Shown: positions 26,882 to 36,037 of the stretch, in pieces
Numbering within the stretch: the first letter of the stretch is position 1
How the letters are laid out: each line of letters begins with the position of its first letter
Source: CALHRB01 sp964473465
GTDB lineage: Bacteria; Bacteroidota; Ignavibacteria; Kapaibacteriales; UBA2268
Length of the DNA stretch: 64,000 nucleotides
Direction of reading: 5' to 3'
NCBI GenBank assembly: GCA_964473465.1
Contig: CAYYPE010000005.1
Span: 62,001 to 126,000, forward strand
Notes under the pieces: generated by a model
Database searches by the model: none
Told to the model about the DNA's origin: nothing
Seen by the model: only the letters and a program-made list of their open reading frames with translations
Translations under genes and position numbers: made by a program

Positions 26882-28090
26882 TTACTCCAAATTGTTAAGG
26901 AGATGACCAAGCTTATTTTTTTTGGTCTTTAAATAATTTTTGTTTATTTCATTTGGCTCTATTTCAATTGGAACGAGCGAAGAGACTTCTAAACCATAGC
27001 TTTCGAGTCCGACTCGCTTTTTTGGATTATTTGTAATAAGCTTCATTTTTCTTACCCCAAGAACGGATAAAATTTGAGCCCCGATACCATAATCACGTGG
27101 ATCGGGTTTGAAACCAAGTTCGATATTTGCCTCGACAGTGTCAAGACCCTGTTCTTGAAGGGAGTAAGCTTTAACTTTATTAACAAGTCCAATTCCACGA
27201 CCTTCCTGCCTCATATAAATCAGGACACCCCGCCCTTCTTTTTCAATCATTCTTAAGGCAGAGTGCAATTGAGATCCACAATCACATCGTAATGAACCAA
27301 ATACGTCACCTGTTAAACATTCAGAATGGACTCTAACAGGAATAATTTCATCAGGTTCCCATTTTCCTTTAACCAGTGCAACATGCTCTTCTAAATCAAT
27401 GGTATTCTGGAAAACCTTAATCTGAAAATCTCCGTATTTTGTGGGGACATTAGCAGAAGCTACTTCTTTAACAAGGACTTCGGACCGGAATCGATAGGCA
27501 ATTAAATCTTTGACAGTGATGATTTTTAAGTTGTGTTTTTTAGCAAACTCAATTAAATCATCACGACGAGCCATAGAGCCATCTTCCTTGATAATTTCGC
27601 AAAGTACACCTGATGGCTTTAGTCCTGCAAGCCGATTAAGATCAACTGCTGCTTCGGTGTGCCCGGCACGACGTAGAACACCTTCTTTTGCTGCTATCAA
27701 AGGAAAAATATGTCCGGGTCTTCCTAAATCATTAGGTTTTGTATCCTTGTCAACAATAGCTCTAACTGTTTTCGCTCTATCAAAAGAAGAAATACCGGTT
27801 GTAGTACCATAAAGATAATCGACAGAAACAGTAAATTTAGTATTGTGAAGACCTGAATTATTATTAACCATAACATCAAGATTTAGCTCTTTTGCTCTTT
27901 CTTCGGTGATGGCAATACAAATCAAACCCTTACCATATGTGGACATAAAATTAATAATTTCGTTAGTGCAAAGTTCTGAGGAAGCTATCAAATCACCTTC
28001 ATTTTCACGATCTTCATCGTCCATTACAATAATCATTCTACCGGAGGCAAGTTCTTCCAGTGCTTCTTCAATAGTATTCATAGTAACCAT
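26882..28090 (-). CDS. ribBA: Bifunctional DHBP synthase / GTP cyclohydrolase II
   Basis: The 402-residue enzyme makes both precursors of riboflavin. The N-terminal 3,4-dihydroxy-2-butanone 4-phosphate synthase half has DDEDRENEGDL and RAGHTEAAVDL. The C-terminal GTP cyclohydrolase II half has VHSECLTGDVFGSLRCDCG (zinc Cys residues) and YMRQEGRGIGL, and ends with TNNPKKR. Other rib genes are not in the window. No FMN riboswitch is visible in the 9 bp separating it from yajC, and it is probably transcribed from upstream. Confidence 0.95.
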   Translation of the reverse strand: MVTMNTIEEALEELASGRMIIVMDDEDRENEGDLIASSELCTNEIINFMSTYGKGLICIAITEERAKELNLDVMVNNNSGLHNTKFTVSVDYLYGTTTGISSFDRAKTVRAIVDKDTKPNDLGRPGHIFPLIAAKEGVLRRAGHTEAAVDLNRLAGLKPSGVLCEIIKEDGSMARRDDLIEFAKKHNLKIITVKDLIAYRFRSEVLVKEVASANVPTKYGDFQIKVFQNTIDLEEHVALVKGKWEPDEIIPVRVHSECLTGDVFGSLRCDCGSQLHSALRMIEKEGRGVLIYMRQEGRGIGLVNKVKAYSLQEQGLDTVEANIELGFKPDPRDYGIGAQILSVLGVRKMKLITNNPKKRVGLESYGLEVSSLVPIEIEPNEINKNYLKTKKNKLGHLLNNLE

Positions 28091-28099
28091 AGATTGTTC

Positions 28100-28426
28100 T
28101 TATTCTTTTTTAGCTGCTATAGCTGTCTTTTCAAATTGAACTTTGACATTATCGGCAATTTGTATTGTAAAAACATTTCCGTCAATATCAGTAATGTGAC
28201 CATGCATTCCAGAGGCAGTAATGACTTTATCACCCTTTCTCAAGCTATCAAGCATTTTTTGGTGTTCTTTTTGTCTTTTTTGTTGAGGTCTTATCATCAG
28301 AAAATACATAATGAGGATGATAGCTCCAAACATAATTAATGTGAAAATCATTGAATTTCCAGGTGCTGCTTCGGGAGCGGCTTGTGCGAAGAAAGAGCCA
28401 AAAAGCTGTAAATTAAATACACTCAT
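28100..28426 (-). CDS. yajC: Preprotein translocase auxiliary subunit YajC
   Basis: YajC (108 aa) is a small single-span inner-membrane protein that associates with SecDF. It has a transmembrane helix at about residues 24-44 (MIFTLIMFGAIILIMYF) followed by the diagnostic MIRPQQKRQKEHQKML and the KGDKVITASGMHGHI beta segment. It lies directly after tgt, the classic tgt-yajC pairing, but secD/secF do not follow. ribBA takes their place. Confidence 0.94.
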   Translation of the reverse strand: MSVFNLQLFGSFFAQAAPEAAPGNSMIFTLIMFGAIILIMYFLMIRPQQKRQKEHQKMLDSLRKGDKVITASGMHGHITDIDGNVFTIQIADNVKVQFEKTAIAAKKE

Positions 28427-28437
28427 AAATTTCCTTT

Positions 28438-29574
28438 TTATAAATCAATAAAATTATTTATTTTTTCCAAAATATAGTTTTTCCAATGACGATATCTCCC
28501 CTCAAGTATTTTTTCACGAGCAGTTTTAACAAGCCAGTGATAAAAGGCTAAATTTTGATGTGTGGCAATCTGTAATGCTAATATTTCTTTTGATAAGAAA
28601 AGATGCCTGAGATACCCCAAAGTATAATAATTACTTACCTCAGAATCCAACTCTTCGTCAATAGGCTCCTTTGAAAATTTATATTTTGAATTTCTTATAT
28701 TAATTTTTCCTTTTGTCGTAAATAGCTGTCCATTGCGAGCATTTCTTGTTGGCAAAACACAATCAAACATATCAATTCCTAAATCAATTGCTTCAAGAAT
28801 ATTCTCAGGTGTGCCAACACCCATAAGGTATCTCGGTTTTTCGTAGGGTAATTGATTTGTTGAGATATCAACCATTTCATACATTATCTTTGCTGGTTCA
28901 CCTACGGATAAACCTCCAATAGCAAAAGCATCAAAATCAAGTTGAGTGATTTTAGAGATATATTCAGTTCTTAATTCAGGATACATTCCCCCCTGACAAA
29001 TTGCGAAAATAAATTGATTTTTGTATTCATTGTGTGTATCTTGAAAGTATTTGATTGATTTTTCTGCCCAATAAAAGGATAAATCTGCAGCTCTTTTTGC
29101 TGACTGAAAATCTGCAGGATAGTCAAGGCATTCATCAAGAACCATTACAAAATCAGAACCAATAATTTTTTGAATATCAATTACTTTTTCAGGTGTAAGG
29201 AAGTGCTTTGAACCGTCAATATGGGATTTGAAATGAACTCCGTCATCAGTCAATTTTCTCAGATCTTTAAGAGAATAAATTTGATAACCACCACTGTCTG
29301 TCAGAATGCCGCCATCCCAGTTAATAAAATTGTGCAATCCTCCGAATTCTTGTAAAACATCCAATCCGGGTCTAAGATAAAGGTGATAAGCATTTGAAAG
29401 AATCACTTCGAAACCAATTCTCTTGATTGTTTTTTGGTCTATTGCTTTAACTGCTCCCTGAGTTCCAACCGGCATGAAGAAAGGAGTTTTTATTTGACAA
29501 TTGTCAAGATTAATTACTCCGGCTCTTGCTTTGCAATCGTTTTGATTTGATATTATTTTGAAGAATTCACCCAA
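28438..29574 (-). CDS. tgt: tRNA-guanine transglycosylase lacking zinc cysteines
   Basis: Tgt (378 aa) exchanges guanine-34 for the queuosine precursor in tRNAs with GUN anticodons. Catalytic residues are present: Asp93 in ILTDSGGYQ and Asp271 in MFDCVLPTRNARNGQLF, with GGLSVGE also conserved. The zinc site normally reads CxCxxC plus a downstream His. Here the segment is DEELDSEVSNYY (306-317) with no cysteine, while His339 (ATHQNL) remains. I recall other Bacteroidota Tgt sequences with a similar substitution, so this may be a clade trait. It sits between nnrD/E (3 bp) and yajC (11 bp). Confidence 0.9.
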   Translation of the reverse strand: MGEFFKIISNQNDCKARAGVINLDNCQIKTPFFMPVGTQGAVKAIDQKTIKRIGFEVILSNAYHLYLRPGLDVLQEFGGLHNFINWDGGILTDSGGYQIYSLKDLRKLTDDGVHFKSHIDGSKHFLTPEKVIDIQKIIGSDFVMVLDECLDYPADFQSAKRAADLSFYWAEKSIKYFQDTHNEYKNQFIFAICQGGMYPELRTEYISKITQLDFDAFAIGGLSVGEPAKIMYEMVDISTNQLPYEKPRYLMGVGTPENILEAIDLGIDMFDCVLPTRNARNGQLFTTKGKINIRNSKYKFSKEPIDEELDSEVSNYYTLGYLRHLFLSKEILALQIATHQNLAFYHWLVKTAREKILEGRYRHWKNYILEKINNFIDL

Positions 29575-29577
29575 TTT

Positions 29578-31128
29578 CTATGATTCCAATCTTTTGAAGA
29601 CAAATGGTAAATAGTCTATTAAATCTGTTGCGGAGAGATAATTCATCCCCAGATATTTTTTTGCAATATCTCCAGCTTTGGAATGAATAAAAGAACCCAA
29701 TGCCGAGCCTTCTAATGCTTCCAAACCCTGAGCTATTAAACCACCTATGATACCACTGAGAACGTCTCCGCTTCCTCCTGTTGCCATACCCGGATTTCCA
29801 TATATATTCCAGTAGAACTTTTTACCGTTCGTGGTTATGCTTGGAACCCATTTTAAGTGTATTATGCAATTCAGCTTATTCGACCAAATATTCAACAAAT
29901 CATAGTAATTATAATGGTTTGTAATATCATTTTCAGCGAAAAATTCAGTATCAAAGTTTTTTAAAATTCTTATGAATTCACCAGTGTGTGGGGTGAGAAT
30001 AATATTTTTAGTGAGCTTTAATTCTTGTTTGACTGTCCTTAATCCATCAGCGTCAACAACAATTTTTTTATTATTAGAAAATTGATTTATGATTTCAAAC
30101 ATCAAGGAGATAGTATCAACATTATTTGATAATCCGGGACCGATAACTACTGAATCAGCCTTTTCGATAAACTCTTCAATTACCTTTCTCGATTTAATCG
30201 AAATAGTTCCATCAGGGTTTGACTCGAGCGTTACAGGAATAACTTCCGGAAGCAATTCAGAATGAAAAGATGTAGATAATAAATAAACTAAACCTGTACC
30301 ACTTTTGACAGCAGAATTAGCTGCGAGAGCCGCTGCACCGGGATATTGCTTTGAGCCAGCGATAATAACAACCTTACCATAATCAAATTTTGAGCTTATT
30401 TTTTTTCTTTTGGGTAGGAGAGCTCTTGAGCTTTCGTAATTCAATATAAAATTATTAGAGAATCCATCTGCAGCAATTTTGATTGGAATGCCTATATCTG
30501 CCACCAAAATCTTACCACAGCAAACGAAACCTTTATTTAGCAACATACCGGTTTTTATTGCAAACATTGTAATTGTATAATCGGCTTTGAAAGCATATTC
30601 AGAGGCAAAACCATTTTCTGAATTAAGCCCTGTTGGTACATCAACAGAAATTTTTAAACCATTGTAAGTTTGTAGCAGTTTTAATATTTCAAAAGCTAAT
30701 CCCTTTATATTTTCTGAGCCGCCGACACCTATCAAAGCATCAATAATGCAATCAGCATCTAAATCATTTTTATCGAAATCACTTAAATCTTTCAAATATT
30801 GATTAGGAATACCCAGTTTTTTGGAAATAAGATAATTTTGCTTTGTTTCTGGGCTCATTTTAGCTTCATCACCAATCAAATAGATTTTCACATTGCTGAA
30901 ATCCATTAATTGTCTGGCAATAGCAAAACCATCCCCACCATTATTTCCACTTCCGCAGAAAATTAGGACTTTAGGGTTTTCTATACCTTCTTTAGCAAAA
31001 ATTTTTTTTATGATTTTTGAAGAATTTAATGCAGCATTTTCCATAAGGATAGACCCCGGGACTAAGAAGTCATTGATTGCCATTGAATCAATTTGACGCA
31101 TCTGTTTAGGAGTAAGGATGATATTCAT
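29578..31128 (-). CDS. nnrD: Bifunctional NAD(P)HX epimerase / ADP-dependent dehydratase
   Basis: The 516-residue protein repairs hydrated NADH and NADPH. The N-terminal epimerase (NnrE/YjeF_N) half contains FCGSGNNGGDGFAIARQL and the Asp-rich DADCIIDALIGVG. The C-terminal dehydratase (NnrD, carbohydrate kinase-like) half contains SVVIGPGLSNN, VVDADGLR, ILTPHTGEF and the signature NPGMATGGSGDVLSGIIGGL. The fused order matches E. coli Nnr. tgt follows 3 bp downstream. Confidence 0.94.
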   Translation of the reverse strand: MNIILTPKQMRQIDSMAINDFLVPGSILMENAALNSSKIIKKIFAKEGIENPKVLIFCGSGNNGGDGFAIARQLMDFSNVKIYLIGDEAKMSPETKQNYLISKKLGIPNQYLKDLSDFDKNDLDADCIIDALIGVGGSENIKGLAFEILKLLQTYNGLKISVDVPTGLNSENGFASEYAFKADYTITMFAIKTGMLLNKGFVCCGKILVADIGIPIKIAADGFSNNFILNYESSRALLPKRKKISSKFDYGKVVIIAGSKQYPGAAALAANSAVKSGTGLVYLLSTSFHSELLPEVIPVTLESNPDGTISIKSRKVIEEFIEKADSVVIGPGLSNNVDTISLMFEIINQFSNNKKIVVDADGLRTVKQELKLTKNIILTPHTGEFIRILKNFDTEFFAENDITNHYNYYDLLNIWSNKLNCIIHLKWVPSITTNGKKFYWNIYGNPGMATGGSGDVLSGIIGGLIAQGLEALEGSALGSFIHSKAGDIAKKYLGMNYLSATDLIDYLPFVFKRLES

Positions 31129-31192
31129 TTTTATTAATGTGAATCATTAGACAAAAGTCATAAGCTATATAATTATAATATTATTATCTATG

Positions 31193-32275
31193 TTATACAA
31201 TAATTTTTATATCATTTCCACAAATCGGGCAAAAATTATTATTTTTTTTCAATTCGAAATTAATAAATATTCTGTATCTTTTTCGTTCAATAAGCAGATA
31301 ATTACATATTGGACAGTATGTATTTTCAACATTTGGTAAATCAGTATTACCGATATATACATAGTTTAATCCATTATTTTGTGCGATTTCCTTTGCACGT
31401 AATAATTTCCCGAGCTGAGTTGGTGTTTTTGAAAGCATTTTATAGTGAGGATAAAATCTGCTTATGTGAAGCGGAATCTCAGTTGAAACTGATGCAATGA
31501 AACTAGAGAGTTTTTGAAAATCCTCATCAGTATCATTAATGTCGGGAATGACTAAATTTGTAATTTCAATATGAATCTTGTTTTCGTATAAAAACCTAAT
31601 GGAATCAAGAACAGGTATAAGACTGCCACCAGTGATTTTTTTGTATTTTTTTTCGTCAAAAAATTTTAAATCAATATTAATTGCATCAATTAGTTTTTCA
31701 TCAACAATTGTATTAAGAAGCTCTTTGGAAAAATATCCATTAGAAACAAATACATGAAATAGATTCTTTGTTTCTTTATTATTTTTGGTCAAATAAATTA
31801 TATCCCTGGTATATTCAAAAAAAATAGTCGGTTCTGAATAAGTATAGGCTATTCCATCAACTGAATTATAAAGAGCAAGCTGTAAGATTTCTGAGGGTTC
31901 AACATTTTTTTGTTTAAATTCAGTAATATCAGTTTTTTTAATTAGTTGAGAAAGAGAATTATTTTGACAATTTAAACAAAAGAAATTACAACCCGGTGTT
32001 CCGAATGAAAGGACTTTTGAGGATGGTTTGAAATGATAGAGAGGTTTTTTTTCAATGGGGTCAATTGCCAATCCCTCAGCCTGTCCCCACGTTATGGTGT
32101 ATAATTTACCTTCGTAGTTGAATCTTACTTTACAAATACCATAATTTTTATTTTTAATAATGCAATAATGGGAACAAAGTAAGCATTTCACTGTCTTAGT
32201 AGAATCCTCATCAATAGTCTCATAAAAGGAGGCTTCCTTGAAATTCTTTGAGTTGAATTGATTTAAATTTATCAT
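31193..32275 (-). CDS. amrS: AmmeMemoRadiSam-type radical SAM protein (AmrS-like)
   Basis: The 360-residue protein has an N-terminal CLLCSHYCIIKNKNYGIC cysteine cluster. The radical SAM CxxxCxxC motif is Cys96, Cys100, Cys103 in GTPGCNFFCLNCQN. The partial-barrel motifs IAYTYSEPTIFFEYT and AINIDLKFF are typical of AmrS (PflA-related). A C-terminal zinc-ribbon-like domain has two CPIC motifs (about 315-360). The usual partners, Memo and AMMECR1 proteins, are not adjacent. Substrate is unknown. It follows the GNAT gene by 2 bp. Confidence 0.88.
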   Translation of the reverse strand: MINLNQFNSKNFKEASFYETIDEDSTKTVKCLLCSHYCIIKNKNYGICKVRFNYEGKLYTITWGQAEGLAIDPIEKKPLYHFKPSSKVLSFGTPGCNFFCLNCQNNSLSQLIKKTDITEFKQKNVEPSEILQLALYNSVDGIAYTYSEPTIFFEYTRDIIYLTKNNKETKNLFHVFVSNGYFSKELLNTIVDEKLIDAINIDLKFFDEKKYKKITGGSLIPVLDSIRFLYENKIHIEITNLVIPDINDTDEDFQKLSSFIASVSTEIPLHISRFYPHYKMLSKTPTQLGKLLRAKEIAQNNGLNYVYIGNTDLPNVENTYCPICNYLLIERKRYRIFINFELKKNNNFCPICGNDIKIIV

Positions 32276-32277
32276 TA

Positions 32278-32835
32278 CTATTCATCGAAACTTATTGAAT
32301 AAAGCAAATAACCATTATGATTTTGATATGGTTCAGGGCAATTCTCCAATGTTCTGACGAAAGAAAAGCCAATTTTTTCTAAAATTCTTATTGATGGTTT
32401 ATTCTCAGGATGGACAAGGGCTGTAATAGTTCTAAAACCAAAATAGTCAACAACAAAACCAAGAAATTCCCGGACAGCTTCTTCGGCGAAGGATTGTCCC
32501 CAGTAAATTTTATCCAGTCCTACAAAAATTTCAATATTTTCTGGGAAAGGAAACATTCTTATAATACCACACCAACCCATTTTATCCCTATTAACTCTAT
32601 TTTCGATAAGAAGACTAAAAGCATAAAAATTCTCCGATGATACAGTTTGGTAATTTTTAACAATTCTGGGGATAATATCAGCTACAGTATCATAGGAATA
32701 AACACCCTCAGGAGTATATTTCATTATTTCTTTATCACTCCACCATTTATAAAGAATATCAACATCTTCGTATCTAAAGCACCTTAATCTAAGTCTTTTG
32801 GTAAGAATCTGGAAATTTGTACAATCAACAGGCAT
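32278..32835 (-). CDS. GNAT-family N-acetyltransferase (RimJ/RimL-like)
   Basis: The 185-residue protein has the GNAT fold as seen in RimJ/RimL-type enzymes: it begins LTKRLRLRCFRYEDVDIL, has a central beta strand IEIFVGLDKIYWGQSFAEEAV (acetyl-CoA binding region), and ends with HPENKPSIRILEKIGFSFV. The acceptor may be a protein N-terminus or a small molecule; it cannot be told from sequence. It is the first gene of the minus-strand run down to greA and precedes amrS by 2 bp. Confidence 0.85.
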   Translation of the reverse strand: MPVDCTNFQILTKRLRLRCFRYEDVDILYKWWSDKEIMKYTPEGVYSYDTVADIIPRIVKNYQTVSSENFYAFSLLIENRVNRDKMGWCGIIRMFPFPENIEIFVGLDKIYWGQSFAEEAVREFLGFVVDYFGFRTITALVHPENKPSIRILEKIGFSFVRTLENCPEPYQNHNGYLLYSISFDE

Positions 32836-32998
32836 TTCAAAAAATTTCGCATTAAGAAAATGATTTCAAAACAAAAATAACTATTCATTAAATAATATCG
32901 TTATTCTTCAGAAATTTTTTTATCAAATAATAGTGATTATTTTAGTAAATATTTTGTGAAGAAGTTTAGTTTTTTATTTTATAAAATTTAATTGATTA

Positions 32999-34261
32999 AT
33001 GGATAAATTTATAATTGAAGGCGGAAAAAGACTACACGGAAGAATAAAGATCTCCGGAGCCAAAAACGGATCATTAGCATTAATGCCGGCAACATTACTT
33101 GCACCTGGCACTTATCATATAACAAATACACCTAATTTACGAGATGTTTGGACTATGTCAAGACTTCTTGGTTCTATGGGAGTATTTTGTGAACTTAACG
33201 GAAATGATTTATTTATTGATTCACAGAACATTTCAAGTTTTGAGGCTCCATATGAACAAGTGAAAAAAATGCGGGCTTCTTTCTATGTTCTCGGTCCATT
33301 AGTCTCAAGATACGGATATGCAAAAGTATCGCTACCGGGTGGTTGTGCATGGGGACCAAGACCAGTTGATTTGCATTTGAAAGGGATGGAAAAATTGGGT
33401 GCAGATATTTCCCTTGAATCCGGATATGTTATTGCAAAGGCTGAAAGACTTAAAGGAACAAAATTTCATCTTGATATATCAAGCGTAGGTGCTACTGGAA
33501 ATATTTTAATGGCAGCAACTCTCGCAAAGGGAACTACCGTTATAACAAATGCTGCAACTGAACCTGAGATAACTGCATTAGCAAGAATGCTGGTTAAGAT
33601 GGGGGCAAAAATTGAAGGTATTGGTACTAACTGTCTTACAATTGAAGGCGTTGATGAACTACATCCAGTAAACGAAGAAACAATTCCAGATAGAATAGAA
33701 GCCGCTACATACCTTATCGCTACTGCAATGACTAAAGGAAAAATAGAGATTGAGAACACAAATCCATATCATATGACATCTGTACTTGAAAAATTGGAAT
33801 CATCAGGATGCAAAATTGAAGTTACAAGTGACAGAATCGAACTGGAAATGGATCAAGATCCAGAACCAACTGATATTATTACTTCGATTTATCCAGGTTT
33901 TCCAACAGATTTACAAGCTCAATGGATAGCATATATGCTGGTTGCAAAAGGAGTGTCAAGAGTAACAGAGACTATTTATCAGGATAGATTTAAGCATGTT
34001 CCGGAGTTACAAAGGTTAGGGGCACAAATTGACTTAGCTGATAATGTTGCCATTGTCAAAGGAGGAAGCAGACTAAGCGGTGCTACAGTTATGTCATCTG
34101 ATCTGAGGGCAAGTGCTTCTCTGATATTAGCAGCATTAGTAGCCGAAGGAACAACCGAAATTCTCAGGATATATCATATTGACAGAGGATACGAAACCAT
34201 CGAAAAGAAACTTCAATCTTTGGGGTCTTCAATTAAAAGAGTTCCTACTGATATTTTCTAA
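32999..34261 (+). CDS. murA: UDP-N-acetylglucosamine 1-carboxyvinyltransferase
   Basis: MurA (420 aa) adds enolpyruvate to UDP-GlcNAc, the first committed step of peptidoglycan synthesis. It starts with the SGAKNGSLALMPATLLA block. The catalytic Cys is Cys116 in LPGGCAWGPRPVDLHLKG; the Cys means the fosfomycin target residue is present. The C-terminal half repeats the fold (YPGFPTDLQAQW, YQDRFKHVPELQRLGA, DLRASASLILAALVAEG). A sugar kinase gene follows after 47 bp. Confidence 0.95.
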   Translation: MDKFIIEGGKRLHGRIKISGAKNGSLALMPATLLAPGTYHITNTPNLRDVWTMSRLLGSMGVFCELNGNDLFIDSQNISSFEAPYEQVKKMRASFYVLGPLVSRYGYAKVSLPGGCAWGPRPVDLHLKGMEKLGADISLESGYVIAKAERLKGTKFHLDISSVGATGNILMAATLAKGTTVITNAATEPEITALARMLVKMGAKIEGIGTNCLTIEGVDELHPVNEETIPDRIEAATYLIATAMTKGKIEIENTNPYHMTSVLEKLESSGCKIEVTSDRIELEMDQDPEPTDIITSIYPGFPTDLQAQWIAYMLVAKGVSRVTETIYQDRFKHVPELQRLGAQIDLADNVAIVKGGSRLSGATVMSSDLRASASLILAALVAEGTTEILRIYHIDRGYETIEKKLQSLGSSIKRVPTDIF

Positions 34262-34308
34262 TATTTTTTTCTTATGGCATAAATTTTGAGAAAAGAAAGG
34301 ACTGTTAA

Positions 34309-35283
34309 TTGAAAAATTTAAAAGATTTATACATGGAATTAAAAAAAGATTGTGTTATTGCTGCTATTGACGGTGGGGGAACAAAAACAAGAGGAATTAT
34401 TTTCAAAAATGGAAGAATTATTTCTCAGACAAGATCAGGCACAACAAGAATTGGTGCTGTTGGTGTTGGTGAATCTTCAGAAAGAATACTTAATGTTATT
34501 TCTGATCTATGCGAACAAGCTGAAATTGACTCTTCTGAAATTGATGCCACTGTAATTGGATTAGCGGGAGTGTGGTTAGATGATGAAAAAAAACGCTCTA
34601 AGCAATTATTGCGAACATTGGCTCGTGGACAGAATATCTCTTTAAATGATCTTTATGTAACAAGCGATGCTGAGTTAGCTCTCGAAGGTGCCTTCGAGGG
34701 AGACCCCGGAGTGATTTTAATTGTTGGAACTGGTTCAATAGCTCTTGCTCGTAATGAGAAAGGTGTAATCTCGAGATGTGGAGGGTGGGGCATTGAACTT
34801 GATGACGAAGGAAGTGGAGCATGGATTGGAAGGGAAGGACTTACTGCTGTTGTCAGAGATCTTGATGGGAGAGGCAAAAAAACAAAATTAACTGAACTTT
34901 TAACTGAAATCTCTCCTTCAATTGATATAAATCAGCCAAGAACAATCGTTAAAGCCTATTCAGAAAGAGCTTTTGAATATCATATGCTTTCTCCACTTGT
35001 AATGAAATGTGCTTCTGACGGAGATGAAGTATGCCTTGATATTATTCAAAGAGCCTCCTCACATTTATTGGAATTATTGACAGCACTCGAAAAGAATTTC
35101 AAACTTAAGAAAATTCCCGTTGCATTAATGGGTGGGATAATTGATGCTAATACAATCCTTGAAAAAATGCTTGATGAAAGGATAAAAAAGCTTAATTCAT
35201 TTGTTAGAGTTGAACCCAAAGGAACTGCTCTTATGGGGGCTGTATTGATAGGATACAAAATGATTGAACAGGAAATGAGTTAA
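34309..35283 (+). CDS. BadF/BadG-type N-acetylhexosamine kinase-like ATPase
   Basis: The 324-residue protein belongs to the ASKHA fold group. Phosphate 1 is AAIDGGGTKTRGI, phosphate 2 is ILIVGTGSIALA and the sugar-site region is CGGWGIELDDEGSGAWIGREGL. These match BadF/BadG proteins annotated as N-acetylglucosamine or N-acetylmuramic acid kinases (MurK-like). Its place right after murA suggests amino-sugar salvage or cell-wall recycling, which is inference. The start is taken as TTG at 34309 because GAAAGG lies 8 bases upstream; an ATG at 34333 is an alternative. Confidence 0.82.
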   Translation: MKNLKDLYMELKKDCVIAAIDGGGTKTRGIIFKNGRIISQTRSGTTRIGAVGVGESSERILNVISDLCEQAEIDSSEIDATVIGLAGVWLDDEKKRSKQLLRTLARGQNISLNDLYVTSDAELALEGAFEGDPGVILIVGTGSIALARNEKGVISRCGGWGIELDDEGSGAWIGREGLTAVVRDLDGRGKKTKLTELLTEISPSIDINQPRTIVKAYSERAFEYHMLSPLVMKCASDGDEVCLDIIQRASSHLLELLTALEKNFKLKKIPVALMGGIIDANTILEKMLDERIKKLNSFVRVEPKGTALMGAVLIGYKMIEQEMS

Positions 35284-35327
35284 TTTTTGATTATATTCTA
35301 ACCTCTTGAAATCAACAATATAAAATT

Positions 35328-35345
35328 TTTACCAACGTTGGTAAA
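35328..35345. promoter_or_regulatory. 18-bp perfect palindrome upstream of the rhodanese gene
   Basis: TTTACCAACGTTGGTAAA is a perfect palindrome centred 60 bases upstream of the rhodanese ATG. It has the size and symmetry of an operator for a dimeric regulator. No regulator is identified. Confidence 0.4.
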
Positions 35346-35395
35346 TCCGATATTACTATTATCAACAAAATTTAAACCAGAAATTAACTAATTTT

Positions 35396-36037
35396 ATGAA
35401 AAAGACAATTTATGAAATATTAGGTATTATTTTTATATCCTCGATGCTTGGCTTGATTTATAATCAATTTTCGGCAAAACCATTACCTTTAATCAGGAAG
35501 CCACCTAAGGTTCAATTTGTTGATGATTCACTGATAGTAGATATAATGAGGCAAACACAAACTTCTCAAAAAGCCACACCCTTTTCAAAGGTTGATTCTA
35601 TAGTCGTAAATGAAGAAAAAAATAAATCAAAGGATTCACTTTTAAAAAAAGAAAATCAAGAGATTGCTTTAGCAAATAAAAATGAATTACCTGATAATCT
35701 TAAATCAATAGATGAAGGGTTCAAATTTATTAATTACAATCAACTAAAGAAATATTTGAACGATCCTTCATTTATGATAATTGATGCAAGAAATGATATT
35801 GATTATGCTAATGGTCATATTGATAATGCCATCAATATCGATGCATATTTAATGGATCAGACAGAGTATTTCAAACTAATAACAATGCTCCCAAGGGATA
35901 AAATACTAATAATATATTGTAGTGGTGGAAATTGCGATGCAAGTGAAAAACTTGCAAAAGATATTTTGAGTTTTGGCTTTAAGAATGTTCTTGTTTATTA
36001 CGGTGGTTGGGAGGAATGGAAATCAAAGATGAAATAG
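35396..36037 (+). CDS. Membrane-anchored rhodanese-domain protein
   Basis: The 213-residue protein has one N-terminal transmembrane helix (about 6-24, YEILGIIFISSMLGLIY), a charged linker (about 40-105) and a rhodanese domain (about 108-213). The active loop is YCSGGNCDASEKL with Cys175 in the catalytic position and a second Cys180. The domain carries FMIIDARNDIDYANGHIDNAINI, typical of sulfurtransferases. It would face the periplasm if the helix acts as an uncleaved signal anchor. The 3' end overlaps the sigma-54 activator gene, so the two are translationally coupled. Confidence 0.8.
   Translation: MKKTIYEILGIIFISSMLGLIYNQFSAKPLPLIRKPPKVQFVDDSLIVDIMRQTQTSQKATPFSKVDSIVVNEEKNKSKDSLLKKENQEIALANKNELPDNLKSIDEGFKFINYNQLKKYLNDPSFMIIDARNDIDYANGHIDNAINIDAYLMDQTEYFKLITMLPRDKILIIYCSGGNCDASEKLAKDILSFGFKNVLVYYGGWEEWKSKMK

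Noticed and set aside
28091..28099. FMN riboswitch upstream of ribBA
   Set aside because: Only 9 bp separate it from yajC and no RFN-element sequence is visible.
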